A stretch of 55,988 nucleotides of DNA from Oxalobacteraceae bacterium (lineage in GTDB: Bacteria > Pseudomonadota > Gammaproteobacteria > Burkholderiales > Burkholderiaceae_D). Numbering within the stretch: position 1 is the stretch's first letter; each line of letters starts with the position of its first letter. The position numbers and the translations under genes were made by a program. Below the pieces are notes generated by a model, which worked only from the letters and a program-made list of their open reading frames with translations, had not been told where the DNA came from and searched no databases. The DNA lies in the NCBI GenBank assembly GCA_030698225.1, contig JAUYNR010000108.1, positions 1 to 55,988 on the forward strand, read 5' to 3'. Of this stretch, positions 17,291 through 25,681 are shown piece after piece.

Positions 17291-19678
17291 TCAGTTACGA
17301 ACTGGTTTGCCGGTTTGCATCATGCCCATGATCCGCTCCTGGGTTTTCGGATGGTTCAGCAGTTCCATGAATGCTTTGCGCTCCAGGTCGAGCAGCCATT
17401 GTTCATTCACGATGCTGCCCTGCTCGACTTCGCCGCCGCAGACGATTTCGGCGATCATCGCGCCCAGCTTGTAGTCGTGGGCCGAGATGAAGCCGCCGTC
17501 GCGCATGTTGACCAGTTGCGCCATGATGGTTGCCATGCCGTAACGGCCGGCTACCGGCAACTGCAGTCTCAAAGGAGCGCGGTAACCGGCGTCGAACATC
17601 GCGCGCGCTTCGACCTTGGCTACGTGCAGCAATTCGTAGGCATTGAAGACGATCACGTCGTCCGCCGACAGGTAGCCCATTTTCTGTGCTTCCAGTGCCG
17701 ATTTCGAGACATTCGCGGTCGCCGCGTTGGTGAACGAGGTTTTCAGGAATTGCAGCAAATCGTTGCCCCTGGCGCTGGCTGCGGCGCGCACAGCCGCCTC
17801 TTTCAAGCCGCCGCCGGCAGGAATCAGGCCGACGCCGACTTCGACTAGGCCGATGTAGGATTCGATCGACGCGACCCGCTTGGCCGCATGCATCATCAGT
17901 TCGCAACCGCCGCCCAGCGCCAGGCCGGCGACTGCGGCAACCACCGGCACGTTCGCGTATTTCAGCGCCTGATGGACGTTTTGCAGCTTGACGACTTCCG
18001 GCTCGATCGCCTTGACGCCGCCCGACATGAACAGCGGCAGCATCGACTGCAGATCGGCGCCGGCCGAGAACGCGCCGCCTTCGGCCGCATCGGCATGCCA
18101 GATCACCAGGCCCTTGAAATTCTTTTCGGCTTCCTCGATCGCGCGGCTGATGCCGGCCACCACGCCGGCGCCGATCACATGCATCTTGGTCTTGAACGAC
18201 AGGATCAGCACGTCGTCGTTCTGGTGCCAGATCCGCACCGAATCGTCTTCGAATACGGTCGTGCCGGCAGTGCGGCCATCGGCCGCGCCGTCACCGACCA
18301 GCGGCGCACGGAAGGCCTGGCGCGCATACACCGGCAAGGTGGAGCGCGCTACATGACTGTTGCTTATGGCGGAATACGAGCCGTCAGGCGCATGCACCCC
18401 GTCACGGCCGTCGAACACCCAGCCCGGCAGCGGCGCATTGCACAGCGCATGGCCGGCATCGATGTCATCTTTGACCCAGGCGGCAACTTGCTGCCAGCCG
18501 GATGCCTGCCAGGTCTCGAACGGGCCGACATTCCAGCCGAAGCCCCAGCGCATCGCGAAATCGATATCGCGCGCATTGTCGGCCACGCTGTCCAGATGGA
18601 GCGCGATGTAATGGAACACGTCGCGGAAGATCGCCCACAGGAATTGCGCTTGCGGATTGGTCGACGTGCGCAAAGCCTGCATCCGCTTGACCGGATCCTT
18701 TTCCTTCAGGATGCGCGCCACCAGCTCGTCGGCCTTGGCGCCGCCGGCAACGTAATTGCCGCTGGCGAAATCCAGCCGCAGGATGTCCTTGCCGACCTTC
18801 TTGTAGAAACCGGCGCCGCTCTTCTGGCCCAGGGTGCCGGCGGCGACCAGTTTGGACAGCACTTCCGGCGTCTTGTAAATCGGAAAGAACGGGTCTGCCG
18901 CCAGGTTGTCCTGCATGGTCTTGATCACATGGCCCATGGTGTCGAGCCCGACCACATCGGCGGTGCGGAAGGTGCCGGAAGAAGCGCGGCCCAGTTTCTT
19001 GCCGGTCAAGTCATCTACGACGTCGACGGTCAGCCCGAATTTTTCCGCCTCAAACATGGTCGCCAGCATGCCGAACACGCCGACCCGGTTGGCGATGAAG
19101 TTCGGCGTATCCTTCGCGCGCACCACGCCCTTGCCCAGCGTGGTGGTCAGGAAGCCTTCGAGCTGGTCGATGATTTCAGGGCGGGTGGCAGCGGTCGGAA
19201 TCAGCTCGACCAGATGCATGTAGCGCGGCGGGTTGAAGAAATGCACGCCGCAAAAGCGCTCTTTCAGCTCCGCACTGAAGCCTTCGGACAAGGCGGTGAT
19301 CGACAGGCCGGAAGTGTTGGAAGCGAAAATCGCGTGCGGCGCGATGTATGGCGACACTTTTTGATACAGGTCATGCTTCCAGTCCATCCGCTCGGCAATC
19401 GCCTCGATGATCAGGTCGCAGCCTTTCAGCAGTTCCAGGTCGTCTTCGTAGTTGGCAACTTCGAGATAGGCGGCGTCCTCCTTGTCGCCGAACGGCGCCG
19501 GGCTGAGTTTTTTCAGGTTCTCGATCGCGCGCAGCACGATGCCGTTCTTCGGGCCCTCCTTTGCCGGCAGGTCGAACAGCACGACCGGCACCTTGGCATT
19601 GATGCAATGGGCGGCGATTTGCGCCCCCATCACGCCGGCACCGAGTACCGCGACTTTTTTGACGATGAAATTTGACAT
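17291..19678 (-). CDS. 3-hydroxyacyl-CoA dehydrogenase / enoyl-CoA hydratase (FadN-type multifunctional enzyme)
   Basis: A two-activity beta-oxidation enzyme of 795 residues. The NAD-binding 3-hydroxyacyl-CoA dehydrogenase comes first (VAVLGAGVMGAQIAAHC near 9; HFFNPPRYMHLVELIP near 145; TPNFIANRVGVFGM near 190). The crotonase part comes last (AAVAGLALGGGCELMMHAA near 565, VEVGVGLIPAGGG near 600). This order is the reverse of E. coli FadB and resembles Bacillus FadN. Two adjacent ATGs are possible; AGGA seven bases before the second favours MSNFIVKK (19678). It lies in a beta-oxidation cluster ahead of the thiolase. Confidence 0.92.
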   Translation of the reverse strand: MSNFIVKKVAVLGAGVMGAQIAAHCINAKVPVVLFDLPAKEGPKNGIVLRAIENLKKLSPAPFGDKEDAAYLEVANYEDDLELLKGCDLIIEAIAERMDWKHDLYQKVSPYIAPHAIFASNTSGLSITALSEGFSAELKERFCGVHFFNPPRYMHLVELIPTAATRPEIIDQLEGFLTTTLGKGVVRAKDTPNFIANRVGVFGMLATMFEAEKFGLTVDVVDDLTGKKLGRASSGTFRTADVVGLDTMGHVIKTMQDNLAADPFFPIYKTPEVLSKLVAAGTLGQKSGAGFYKKVGKDILRLDFASGNYVAGGAKADELVARILKEKDPVKRMQALRTSTNPQAQFLWAIFRDVFHYIALHLDSVADNARDIDFAMRWGFGWNVGPFETWQASGWQQVAAWVKDDIDAGHALCNAPLPGWVFDGRDGVHAPDGSYSAISNSHVARSTLPVYARQAFRAPLVGDGAADGRTAGTTVFEDDSVRIWHQNDDVLILSFKTKMHVIGAGVVAGISRAIEEAEKNFKGLVIWHADAAEGGAFSAGADLQSMLPLFMSGGVKAIEPEVVKLQNVHQALKYANVPVVAAVAGLALGGGCELMMHAAKRVASIESYIGLVEVGVGLIPAGGGLKEAAVRAAASARGNDLLQFLKTSFTNAATANVSKSALEAQKMGYLSADDVIVFNAYELLHVAKVEARAMFDAGYRAPLRLQLPVAGRYGMATIMAQLVNMRDGGFISAHDYKLGAMIAEIVCGGEVEQGSIVNEQWLLDLERKAFMELLNHPKTQERIMGMMQTGKPVRN

Positions 19679-19720
19679 CATTGAATCCTTTTCGAAAAAC
19701 AGCCGATTTGGCAGATTTAT

Positions 19721-19765
19721 TCCCCTCTCCCACTTGTGGGAGAGGGGCCGGGGGAGAGGGAGTTA
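19721..19765. repeat. Dispersed 'CCCTCTCCC' repeat, copy 2 (inverted)
   Basis: CCCCTCTCCCACTTGTGGGAGAGGGG forms a 12-bp stem and is followed by CCGGGGGAGAGGG. Read on the minus strand it is the same element as at 7319 and 19849. It sits within the leader region of the multifunctional beta-oxidation gene. Confidence 0.7.
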
Positions 19766-19848
19766 GCAAATGTTCCGGACGCCGATTTATGTGGCAATGT
19801 TATTAAGGCAGGTTTCGCCTTTTTTTGGTCCACATTGGTCATTGCGTG

Positions 19849-19897
19849 CACCCTCTCCCCAACCCTCTCCCACAGGCGGGAGAGGGAGTGTTCATAG
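19849..19897. repeat. Dispersed 'CCCTCTCCC' repeat, copy 3
   Basis: CCCTCTCCCCAACCCTCTCC, then CACAGGCGGGAGAGGG and AGTGTTCATAGTGAG. It matches the 7319 copy over its whole length, including the GTTCATAG/ATTCATAG tail. With the inverted copy 2 it could form a larger cruciform in the 324-bp gap (19682-20005). The gap contains no gene. Confidence 0.7.
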
Positions 19898-19958
19898 TGA
19901 GTCTGACATCACATATAAATTAATTATTTGTTGAGTATGCATACAAACAGTACATTTA

Positions 19959-19995
19959 CCGCATATATTCATTGCGACTTTAAAAATACACTATC
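19959..19995 (+). repeat. AT-rich intergenic repeat, copy 2
   Basis: Reads CCGCATATATTCATTGCGAC then TTTAAAAATACACTATC and gives the clearest form of this family. It begins 10 bases beyond the 3' end of the acyl-CoA dehydrogenase gene. Confidence 0.6.
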
Positions 19996-20005
19996 CAGTA
20001 CATTT

Positions 20006-21796
20006 TCAGAACAATGCCACGTCGAGCGCCATCAGGGGGGCCGCACCGGAGCGCGCCTGACGGATCAGCATCGCGGTTTCCGGCAGCAGGCGGGCGAAAT
20101 AGAAGCGCGCGGTGGCCAGTTTTGCGGCGTAGAAGGTGTCGCCGGAATCCTGCTTCTCCAGCGCGACCTTGGCCATTTGCGCGAAGAAGTACGCATACAC
20201 CAGATGGCCGACCACGCGCAGATACGGCACTGCGGCGGCACCGACCTCGTCCGGATTCTGCATCGCCTTCATGCCGATTTCCATCGTCAGCTTGGTCACC
20301 TTGTCGCCGATGTCGGCCAGCGGCGTGATGAATTCGGACAGCGCCTCGTCGGTGCCGTTGGCTTCGACGAAGGCTTGAATCTGCGCGCCGAACTTGCGCA
20401 ATTTCGCGCCGTTGTCCATCAGGATCTTGCGCCCCAGCAAATCCAGCGACTGGATCGTGTTGGTGCCCTCGTAAATCATGTTGATGCGGGCGTCGCGCAC
20501 ATATTGCTCCATGCCCCACTCGGCGATATATCCGTGGCCGCCGTACACCTGCATGCACTCCGAAGTCGCAATCCAGGCGTTGTCGGTGATGAAGGCCTTG
20601 ACCACCGGCGTCAGCAGCGCGACCTGGTCGGCCGCGTCCTTGCGCACTGCTTGGTCCGGATGATTCAGCTCAATGTCGATCTGCAGTGCCAGATACGAGC
20701 AGAAAGCGCGGCCGCCTTCCGCATACGCTTTGGCGGTCAGCAGCATGCGCCGCACGTCGGCATGATTGATGATCGGATCGGCCGGCTGGTCCGGCGCCTT
20801 CACGCCCGACAGGCTGCGCATCTGGATCCGGTCCTTCGCATACACCAGCGCGTTTTGGTACGCGACTTCGGTCAGCCCCAGGCCCTGCATGCCGACGCCG
20901 AGGCGGGCTGCATTCATGAATACGAACATCGCATTCAGACCCTTGTGCGGCTCGCCGATGATCCAGCCGGTGGCGCCGTCCAGATTCATCTGGCAAGTCG
21001 AATTGCCATGGATGCCCATTTTCTCTTCGATCGCGCCGCAGGTAATCGGGTTGCGTGCGCCCAGCGTACCGTCGGCGTTCGGCAGGAACTTCGGCACCAG
21101 GAACAGCGAAATGCCTTTCGAGCCTTGCGGCGCATCCGGCAGGCGTGCCAGTACCAGATGCAGGATGTTGGACGCCATGTCGTGCTCGCCGGCCGAGATG
21201 AAAATCTTGCTGCCGGTAATCTTGTAGGAACCGTCCTCCTGCAGCTCCGCCTTCGAGCGCAGCAGGCCCAGATCGGTGCCGCAATGCGCTTCGGTCAGGC
21301 ACATGGTGCCGGTCCATTCGCCGGCAACCAGCTTCGGCAAATACAGCGCTTTTTGCTGCGGCGTGCCGTGTTCCAGCAGGCACTCGTAAGCGCCGTGCGA
21401 CAGGCCCGGATACATGGTCCAGGCCTGGTTGGCCGAGTTCATCATTTCGTAGAACGAGTTGTTGAGCACCAGCGGCAAGCCCTGGCCGCCGTATTCCGGG
21501 TCGCACGACAGGGACGGCCAGCCGGCGTCCACATACTGCCGGTAGGCTTGCTTGAAGCCCTGCGGCGTGGTCACGCTGTGTTCGGTCTTGTCGTGATGGC
21601 AGCCTTCGCGGTCGCCCGAGTGGTTTAACGGGAACAATACTGCCGAGGTGAACTTGGCGCCCTCCTCCAGTACCTGATTGATGATACCGGCGTCGATATC
21701 CGCATGTTTCGGCATTTGCTTCAGTGCATCTTCGACATGCAGCAATTCATGCAGCACAAATTGCATGTCACGCAAGGGAGCGATGTATTGGCCCAT
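20006..21796 (-). CDS. Acyl-CoA dehydrogenase
   Basis: An FAD enzyme that oxidises acyl-CoA to trans-2-enoyl-CoA, the first beta-oxidation step. The 596 residues are the long form with an extra C-terminal domain. MCLTEAHCGTDLGLLRSKAE near 165 binds flavin and substrate. KITGSKIFISAGEHDM lies near 195. The catalytic Glu is expected in INMIYEGTNTIQSLDLLGRK near 430. The start MGQYIAPLRD is the family N terminus. It is first in the beta-oxidation run and follows the TetR-type regulator gene by 33 bp on the same strand, which suggests joint control. Confidence 0.93.
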   Translation of the reverse strand: MGQYIAPLRDMQFVLHELLHVEDALKQMPKHADIDAGIINQVLEEGAKFTSAVLFPLNHSGDREGCHHDKTEHSVTTPQGFKQAYRQYVDAGWPSLSCDPEYGGQGLPLVLNNSFYEMMNSANQAWTMYPGLSHGAYECLLEHGTPQQKALYLPKLVAGEWTGTMCLTEAHCGTDLGLLRSKAELQEDGSYKITGSKIFISAGEHDMASNILHLVLARLPDAPQGSKGISLFLVPKFLPNADGTLGARNPITCGAIEEKMGIHGNSTCQMNLDGATGWIIGEPHKGLNAMFVFMNAARLGVGMQGLGLTEVAYQNALVYAKDRIQMRSLSGVKAPDQPADPIINHADVRRMLLTAKAYAEGGRAFCSYLALQIDIELNHPDQAVRKDAADQVALLTPVVKAFITDNAWIATSECMQVYGGHGYIAEWGMEQYVRDARINMIYEGTNTIQSLDLLGRKILMDNGAKLRKFGAQIQAFVEANGTDEALSEFITPLADIGDKVTKLTMEIGMKAMQNPDEVGAAAVPYLRVVGHLVYAYFFAQMAKVALEKQDSGDTFYAAKLATARFYFARLLPETAMLIRQARSGAAPLMALDVALF

Positions 21797-21829
21797 TATT
21801 TTCTCCTGACAACGTTCAAATTAAACCGC

Positions 21830-22537
21830 CTATGTTTTATTCGGCGGTGGTTTTTTTATTTCTGCAGCCGCATCCGGCACCGGCATGCGGTAGCTTTCAA
21901 TCAATCGTTCGAAACCGATCTGCGCCCGTTCCACGCTGCCCGGCACCTTCAGGAAACGGGCATCGTGATGCAGGCCCAGGATCAGTCCGTAGATCTCGTA
22001 CACCAGTTGTTGCGGATCGGTATCCGGTTTCAGGTGGCCCATTTCGACCGCCTGCTCGATACAGCGCAGCAACGCAGCCTGCCATGCACCCACCATGCCG
22101 ACCAATGCATCGCGAATCGCGCCCGGACGGTCGTCGTACTCGGCGGCGCCGCTGATGTAGATGCAGCCGGATGCGATCTCGATCGTCACGCGCTTGATCC
22201 AGCGCGCATACATCGCTTCCAGCCGCGGCAATCCGCGCGCCACCTTCACGCTCGGATAAAAAACTTCCTGCTCGAATTGGCTGTGATACAGCTTCAGCAC
22301 CGCGATCTGCAAGTCCTCGCGCGAGCCGAAATGGGCAAACACGCCGGACTTGCTCATGCGCATCTTTTCGGCCAGCAAACCGATGGTCAAGCCCTCCAGG
22401 CCGTCGCGGCTGGCTAAATTCAGCGCGACATCGAGAATGGCAGCCCGGGTCAGTTCGCCCTTGCGCAGGGACTTTTGTGTCGTATTTATGATATTCAATG
22501 GAGTAGCCGCGTAATAAAAATTGTGGCGATTTGCCAT
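21830..22537 (-). CDS. TetR-family transcriptional regulator of the beta-oxidation cluster
   Basis: The N-terminal helix-turn-helix is clear: RAAILDVALNLASRDGLEGL near 32, LAEKMRMSKSGVFAHFGSRE near 58. The C-terminal ligand domain is long (235 residues in total) and probably senses an acyl-CoA, inferred from its neighbours. It lies directly upstream of, and co-directional with, the acyl-CoA dehydrogenase. Autorepression of the whole cluster is therefore the simplest model. No good ribosome site precedes MANRHN, so the true start could be some codons later. Palindromes suited to TetR dimers stand just upstream (22551-22568 and 22600-22619). PsrA-, FadR- or LiuR-like roles cannot be told apart here. 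Confidence 0.88.
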   Translation of the reverse strand: MANRHNFYYAATPLNIINTTQKSLRKGELTRAAILDVALNLASRDGLEGLTIGLLAEKMRMSKSGVFAHFGSREDLQIAVLKLYHSQFEQEVFYPSVKVARGLPRLEAMYARWIKRVTIEIASGCIYISGAAEYDDRPGAIRDALVGMVGAWQAALLRCIEQAVEMGHLKPDTDPQQLVYEIYGLILGLHHDARFLKVPGSVERAQIGFERLIESYRMPVPDAAAEIKKPPPNKT

Positions 22538-22550
22538 TCACAAATTAAAT

Positions 22551-22568
22551 ATGAACGGTCGTACTATT
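22551..22568. promoter_or_regulatory. Candidate TetR-type operator
   Basis: ATGAACGGTCGTACTATT contains the imperfect dyad GnACGnnCGTnC, a spacing usual for TetR-family operators. It is centred about 20 bases upstream of the regulator's putative start codon. Confidence 0.4.
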
Positions 22569-22599
22569 AATCACCACGAGATAAAAGTCAAACAGGAAT

Positions 22600-22619
22600 T
22601 ATAGAATTACAATTCTATA
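22600..22619. promoter_or_regulatory. Perfect AT-rich palindrome upstream of the TetR gene
   Basis: TATAGAATT-AC-AATTCTATA is a 9-bp perfect inverted repeat with a 2-base centre. It could be a second operator for the TetR protein, or part of the hslR 3' end structure. Confidence 0.4.
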
Positions 22620-22627
22620 TGTCAGTT

Positions 22628-22666
22628 CCGGTGCGTGGGCACGGGCGGCCCGTGCCCACGCACCGG
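22628..22666. repeat. 39-bp near-perfect GC-rich palindrome after hslR
   Basis: A 19-base arm (CCGGTGCGTGGGCACGGGC) is followed by one G and its exact reverse complement. It lies 13 bases past the hslR stop (minus strand). It would form a very stable hairpin but lacks a T-run, so it may be an RNA-stabilising element, a terminator or a REP-like insertion. Confidence 0.75.
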
Positions 22667-22679
22667 TGTCGGGTACGTC

Positions 22680-23057
22680 TTATGTGCCGGATTTATCCAG
22701 CAAGCGGCGGTCGCGCTTGGTCGGACGGCCCTTGATCGCAACCGAGGGTTCGCGGAAATATTTGTGCTGCTCCGCCGCATTTTGACGGCGCGCGATGCTG
22801 GCCTCGGTTTCGCTGTACAGCGCCTGCGCCTGGACTGTGCTTCCGCGCACCTCGGACAAGGCCAGTACCACCGCCTCCCACTCGGTGGCGCCATTGTTGG
22901 CGGTAAAGGTGTCGCCTACCTTGATCGCGTGAGCCGGCTTGGTGCGCGCGCCGTTCAGGCGCACACGGCCTTCCGCCACCGCATCGGTAGCCAGCGAACG
23001 CGTCTTGAAAAAGCGCGCGGCCCAGAGAAATTTATCGATACGCACGTTGTCGCTCAT
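22680..23057 (-). CDS. hslR: Ribosome-associated heat shock protein Hsp15 (S4 domain)
   Basis: Hsp15 binds free 50S subunits carrying nascent chains after heat shock and helps recycle them. The 125-residue protein starts with an S4 RNA-binding domain (VRIDKFLWAARFFKTRSLA near 5, GRVRLNGARTKPAHAIKVGD near 30). It ends in a basic tail (GRPTKRDRRLLDKSGT), as in E. coli HslR (about 133 aa). It lies 25 bp behind clsB on the same strand, so it is probably expressed with the clsB group. Confidence 0.92.
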   Translation of the reverse strand: MSDNVRIDKFLWAARFFKTRSLATDAVAEGRVRLNGARTKPAHAIKVGDTFTANNGATEWEAVVLALSEVRGSTVQAQALYSETEASIARRQNAAEQHKYFREPSVAIKGRPTKRDRRLLDKSGT

Positions 23058-23082
23058 GGCGCTCCCTTAATGTGATTCCCGC

Positions 23083-24246
23083 TCAGGCGTAATCGCCCAG
23101 GGTGACGATACGCATGATGCCGCGGTAGACCAGGTAAGTGAAGCCGTACCAGACCCGCTTGTACCAGCGGATATTCGCATAGTCGGCCAGACGGATGCTG
23201 ACCCCATCGGCGATCGCGATTTCGACCTGGCGCCGCAACTGGCGCGCGAAGGCGGCATCCTTGATCACCACATTGGCTTCGTGATTGATGAACAGGCTCA
23301 GGCCGTCGCAGTTGCTCGAACCCACCGTGGCCCAATTGTCATCCACCACCGCGACCTTCGCATGCAGCTGGGTCTTGCGGTATTCGACCAGCTTGACGCC
23401 ACTCTTGAGCAGCTTCGGATAAAACGAATGGGCGACCGAATCCTGCAGCGGAAATTGGCCGACCCCGATCAGCAGCGTCACATCCACCCCGCGCGCTGCC
23501 GCCGCCGCCAGCGCCTTGCGGAACTTGTGCCCGGGAGCGAAATACGGATTGGCCATCAGCACCCGCTTGCGCGCGCCGCCCAGCGCCTGCAGGTAGGCAC
23601 GCTGGATGGTGCGGCGGTTGCGCAGATTATCGCGCACCACCAGCGCGGCCAGCACCGGCTGGTTCGATCGGACCGGCTGCGTGGAGCGCAATTCCTGGAA
23701 CAGTTCCAGCCGCGCCATCAGCGGCAGCTTGCCCAGCCGCGCCCACTGCGCCCGCGCCTCGGTGTGGATGATTTCCACCAGAGGGCCGCGCAGCCGCACT
23801 GCAAAATCCCAGCGCGGCGCCGGCAGCACCACCAGTGGATGGCTGTCGTCGAGCAGGTCGTTATTGATATTCAGGCCGCCGACGAATGCGCATTCCCGGT
23901 CCACCACGCAAAGCTTGCGGTGCTGGCGCGCCACGCCGCGATGAAACCACGGATTGAAGGCGCGATGATTGACACCCGCTGCCTGCAGTTCGGCGTCGAG
24001 CAGGCCGACCTGGACCCGCCCGGTGCCGAGCCAGTCGCTGATCACGTTCACCGCGCAGCCGCGCGCGGCCGCCCGCTTGAGTGCCGCCTTGATTGCCTCG
24101 CCCATCACATCGTCGGCAAAAATATAGGTTTCCAGATACACCTCGGCCACCGCCGCATCCATCGCCGCGATCAGGGCCGGGAAGAATTCGGTGCCGCAAT
24201 ACAGCAGCGTGACGGAGTTTTCGGAAGTGAAATTGAGCGATCGCAT
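23083..24246 (-). CDS. clsB: Cardiolipin synthase B (phospholipase D family)
   Basis: ClsB joins two phosphatidylglycerols, or PG with PE, to make cardiolipin at the membrane. The 387 residues carry both HKD motifs: HRKLCVVDRECAFVGGLNIN near 112 and HAKVAVVDDNWATVGSSN near 295. Each has His, Lys and Asp in HxKxxxxD spacing. The N terminus lacks the two membrane spans of ClsA, as expected for ClsB/YbhO. The neighbouring EEP-family gene matches the E. coli ybhP-clsB pairing. The 9-bp gap between them indicates an operon. Confidence 0.93.
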   Translation of the reverse strand: MRSLNFTSENSVTLLYCGTEFFPALIAAMDAAVAEVYLETYIFADDVMGEAIKAALKRAAARGCAVNVISDWLGTGRVQVGLLDAELQAAGVNHRAFNPWFHRGVARQHRKLCVVDRECAFVGGLNINNDLLDDSHPLVVLPAPRWDFAVRLRGPLVEIIHTEARAQWARLGKLPLMARLELFQELRSTQPVRSNQPVLAALVVRDNLRNRRTIQRAYLQALGGARKRVLMANPYFAPGHKFRKALAAAAARGVDVTLLIGVGQFPLQDSVAHSFYPKLLKSGVKLVEYRKTQLHAKVAVVDDNWATVGSSNCDGLSLFINHEANVVIKDAAFARQLRRQVEIAIADGVSIRLADYANIRWYKRVWYGFTYLVYRGIMRIVTLGDYA

Positions 24247-24255
24247 GGGCCGCGC

Positions 24256-25047
24256 TTACGACAGCCGCAGCGTCGCGACGATCGGCGCATGGTCCGATAA
24301 TCCGGCCCACAGCGCGCCGTGCAGAACCTGGGCCGATTCGATCGCAAAGCCGCGCACATAAATCCGGTCCAGCCGCAACAGCGGCAAGCCGGCGGGAAAG
24401 GTGCGCGCCGGCATCGCTTTCGGCACGCGACTGCCCTTTCTGCGCAAATAATCGGCCAGACGCAGCCTGGGTGCCCCATCGTCGAACACTTCGGTCACGC
24501 CCAGGCGCGACTGCAGCGCCGCGCTCAGGTGATTGCGCCAGTCGTTGAAGTCGCCGCCAATGATGACAGGCGCGCCCGGCGGCGCGGAAGCCTCGATGGT
24601 TTCGATCAGGCCCTCGGTCTGACGCCGCCGGCCGGCGGCAAACAGCCCCAGATGCACCACATAGCAATACACCGCGACGGCCGGCGTTTGCACCACGCAA
24701 TGCAGGATCCCGCGTTGCTCGAATGCATGGTCGGAGACATCCCGGTTGCTCGAAGAAGCGATCTCGAACTGACTCAGCAGCGCATTGCCGTGATGGCCGT
24801 GGTCGTACACCGCATTCATCCCATACGCGCAATGATGCGAAACGCCGGCCAGAAACTCGTGCTGCGCCTGACTTGGCCATTGCGTATGGCGCGCCGCATG
24901 CAAATCGTGCCGGCCCTGCACTTCCTGCAGAAACACCAGCTCCGCCCCGAGATCGTCGATCGCCTGCTTCAGCGCCAGAATGCGTGGACGGCCGCCAAAC
25001 GAAGACACGCCCTTGTGGATGTTGTAAGTTGCGATGCGTAGTTTCAT
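24256..25047 (-). CDS. YbhP-like endonuclease/exonuclease/phosphatase-family protein
   Basis: A metal-dependent phosphoesterase of the EEP fold, 263 residues. Motifs: TYNIHKGV near 7, VFLQEVQGRHD near 39 (metal-binding Glu), GGDFNDWRNHL near 162 and SDHAPIVATL near the end (Asp-His pair). No signal peptide is seen. Its E. coli relative YbhP sits beside clsB in the same way. A role in lipid head-group or phosphate turnover is an inference from that pairing; the substrate is unknown. Confidence 0.87.
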   Translation of the reverse strand: MKLRIATYNIHKGVSSFGGRPRILALKQAIDDLGAELVFLQEVQGRHDLHAARHTQWPSQAQHEFLAGVSHHCAYGMNAVYDHGHHGNALLSQFEIASSSNRDVSDHAFEQRGILHCVVQTPAVAVYCYVVHLGLFAAGRRRQTEGLIETIEASAPPGAPVIIGGDFNDWRNHLSAALQSRLGVTEVFDDGAPRLRLADYLRRKGSRVPKAMPARTFPAGLPLLRLDRIYVRGFAIESAQVLHGALWAGLSDHAPIVATLRLS

Positions 25048-25138
25048 ACGGATATTCTACCCCTGCCCGACCGGCACTCTGCGGCGGGGTTTGCTCCCCC
25101 GTTGAAGAAGAGGGGGCAAAGACTGAAAGTGTAGGGAA

Positions 25139-25618
25139 TCAGCCCAGATGCGCGGGCAATTGCAGAATCGCTTCCGCGTTCGAGGGGGAAAAACACTGGT
25201 CGGCCGCTTCACGGTAGGGCAGCCAGCGGTGCCGGACATGCTCGCGCGGCGCCAGCCTGATGGCGATATCGCGCGGCACCAGCAGGCCGAACACATGTTC
25301 GGTATTCTGCGTCACCCCGGGCGCATAGCGGTGGCGCCAGATCGGGTAGATTTCATAGACATTCGACAACTGCCAGTCGCGCAGATGATGCAGCGGCACC
25401 ATCGAATCGCGCGCCGTTGCGCAGTCTGCCGAGACCAGAATCCCGGTCTCTTCCGCCACTTCCCGCACCGCAGTCAGCGCCAGCGGTTCCTCCGCAAAAT
25501 CCTTTGATCCGGTCACCGACTGCCAGTAACCCGGATGATCGGCGCGCTCGATCAGCAATACATCGAGATTGGCGGAATGGATCACGACCAGCACGGATTC
25601 GGGGATTTTTGGAGTCAT
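25139..25618 (-). CDS. nudB: Dihydroneopterin triphosphate diphosphatase (Nudix)
   Basis: NudB removes pyrophosphate from dihydroneopterin triphosphate in folate synthesis. The 159-residue protein has a Nudix box in GSKDFAEEPLALTAVREVAE followed by ETGI, starting near residue 37. The distance from Gly to the Arg-Glu pair is one residue longer than the textbook GX5EX7REUXEEXGU. The stretch HRYAPGVTQNTEHVF near 92 is nearly identical to the NudB signature in E. coli. It follows aspS on the same strand across a terminator; aspS-nudB adjacency is common. Confidence 0.92.
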   Translation of the reverse strand: MTPKIPESVLVVIHSANLDVLLIERADHPGYWQSVTGSKDFAEEPLALTAVREVAEETGILVSADCATARDSMVPLHHLRDWQLSNVYEIYPIWRHRYAPGVTQNTEHVFGLLVPRDIAIRLAPREHVRHRWLPYREAADQCFSPSNAEAILQLPAHLG

Positions 25619-25629
25619 GTCGATAATGT

Positions 25630-25658
25630 AAAAAAGGCGCGGAAATCCGCGCCTTTGA
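25630..25658 (-). terminator. Rho-independent terminator of aspS
   Basis: Minus strand AAAGGCGCGG-ATTT-CCGCGCCTTTTTT: a perfect 10-bp stem and a T-run, 24 bp past the aspS stop. Confidence 0.85.
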
Positions 25659-25681
25659 TTATGTCGCGAAACCGCCTGGCA

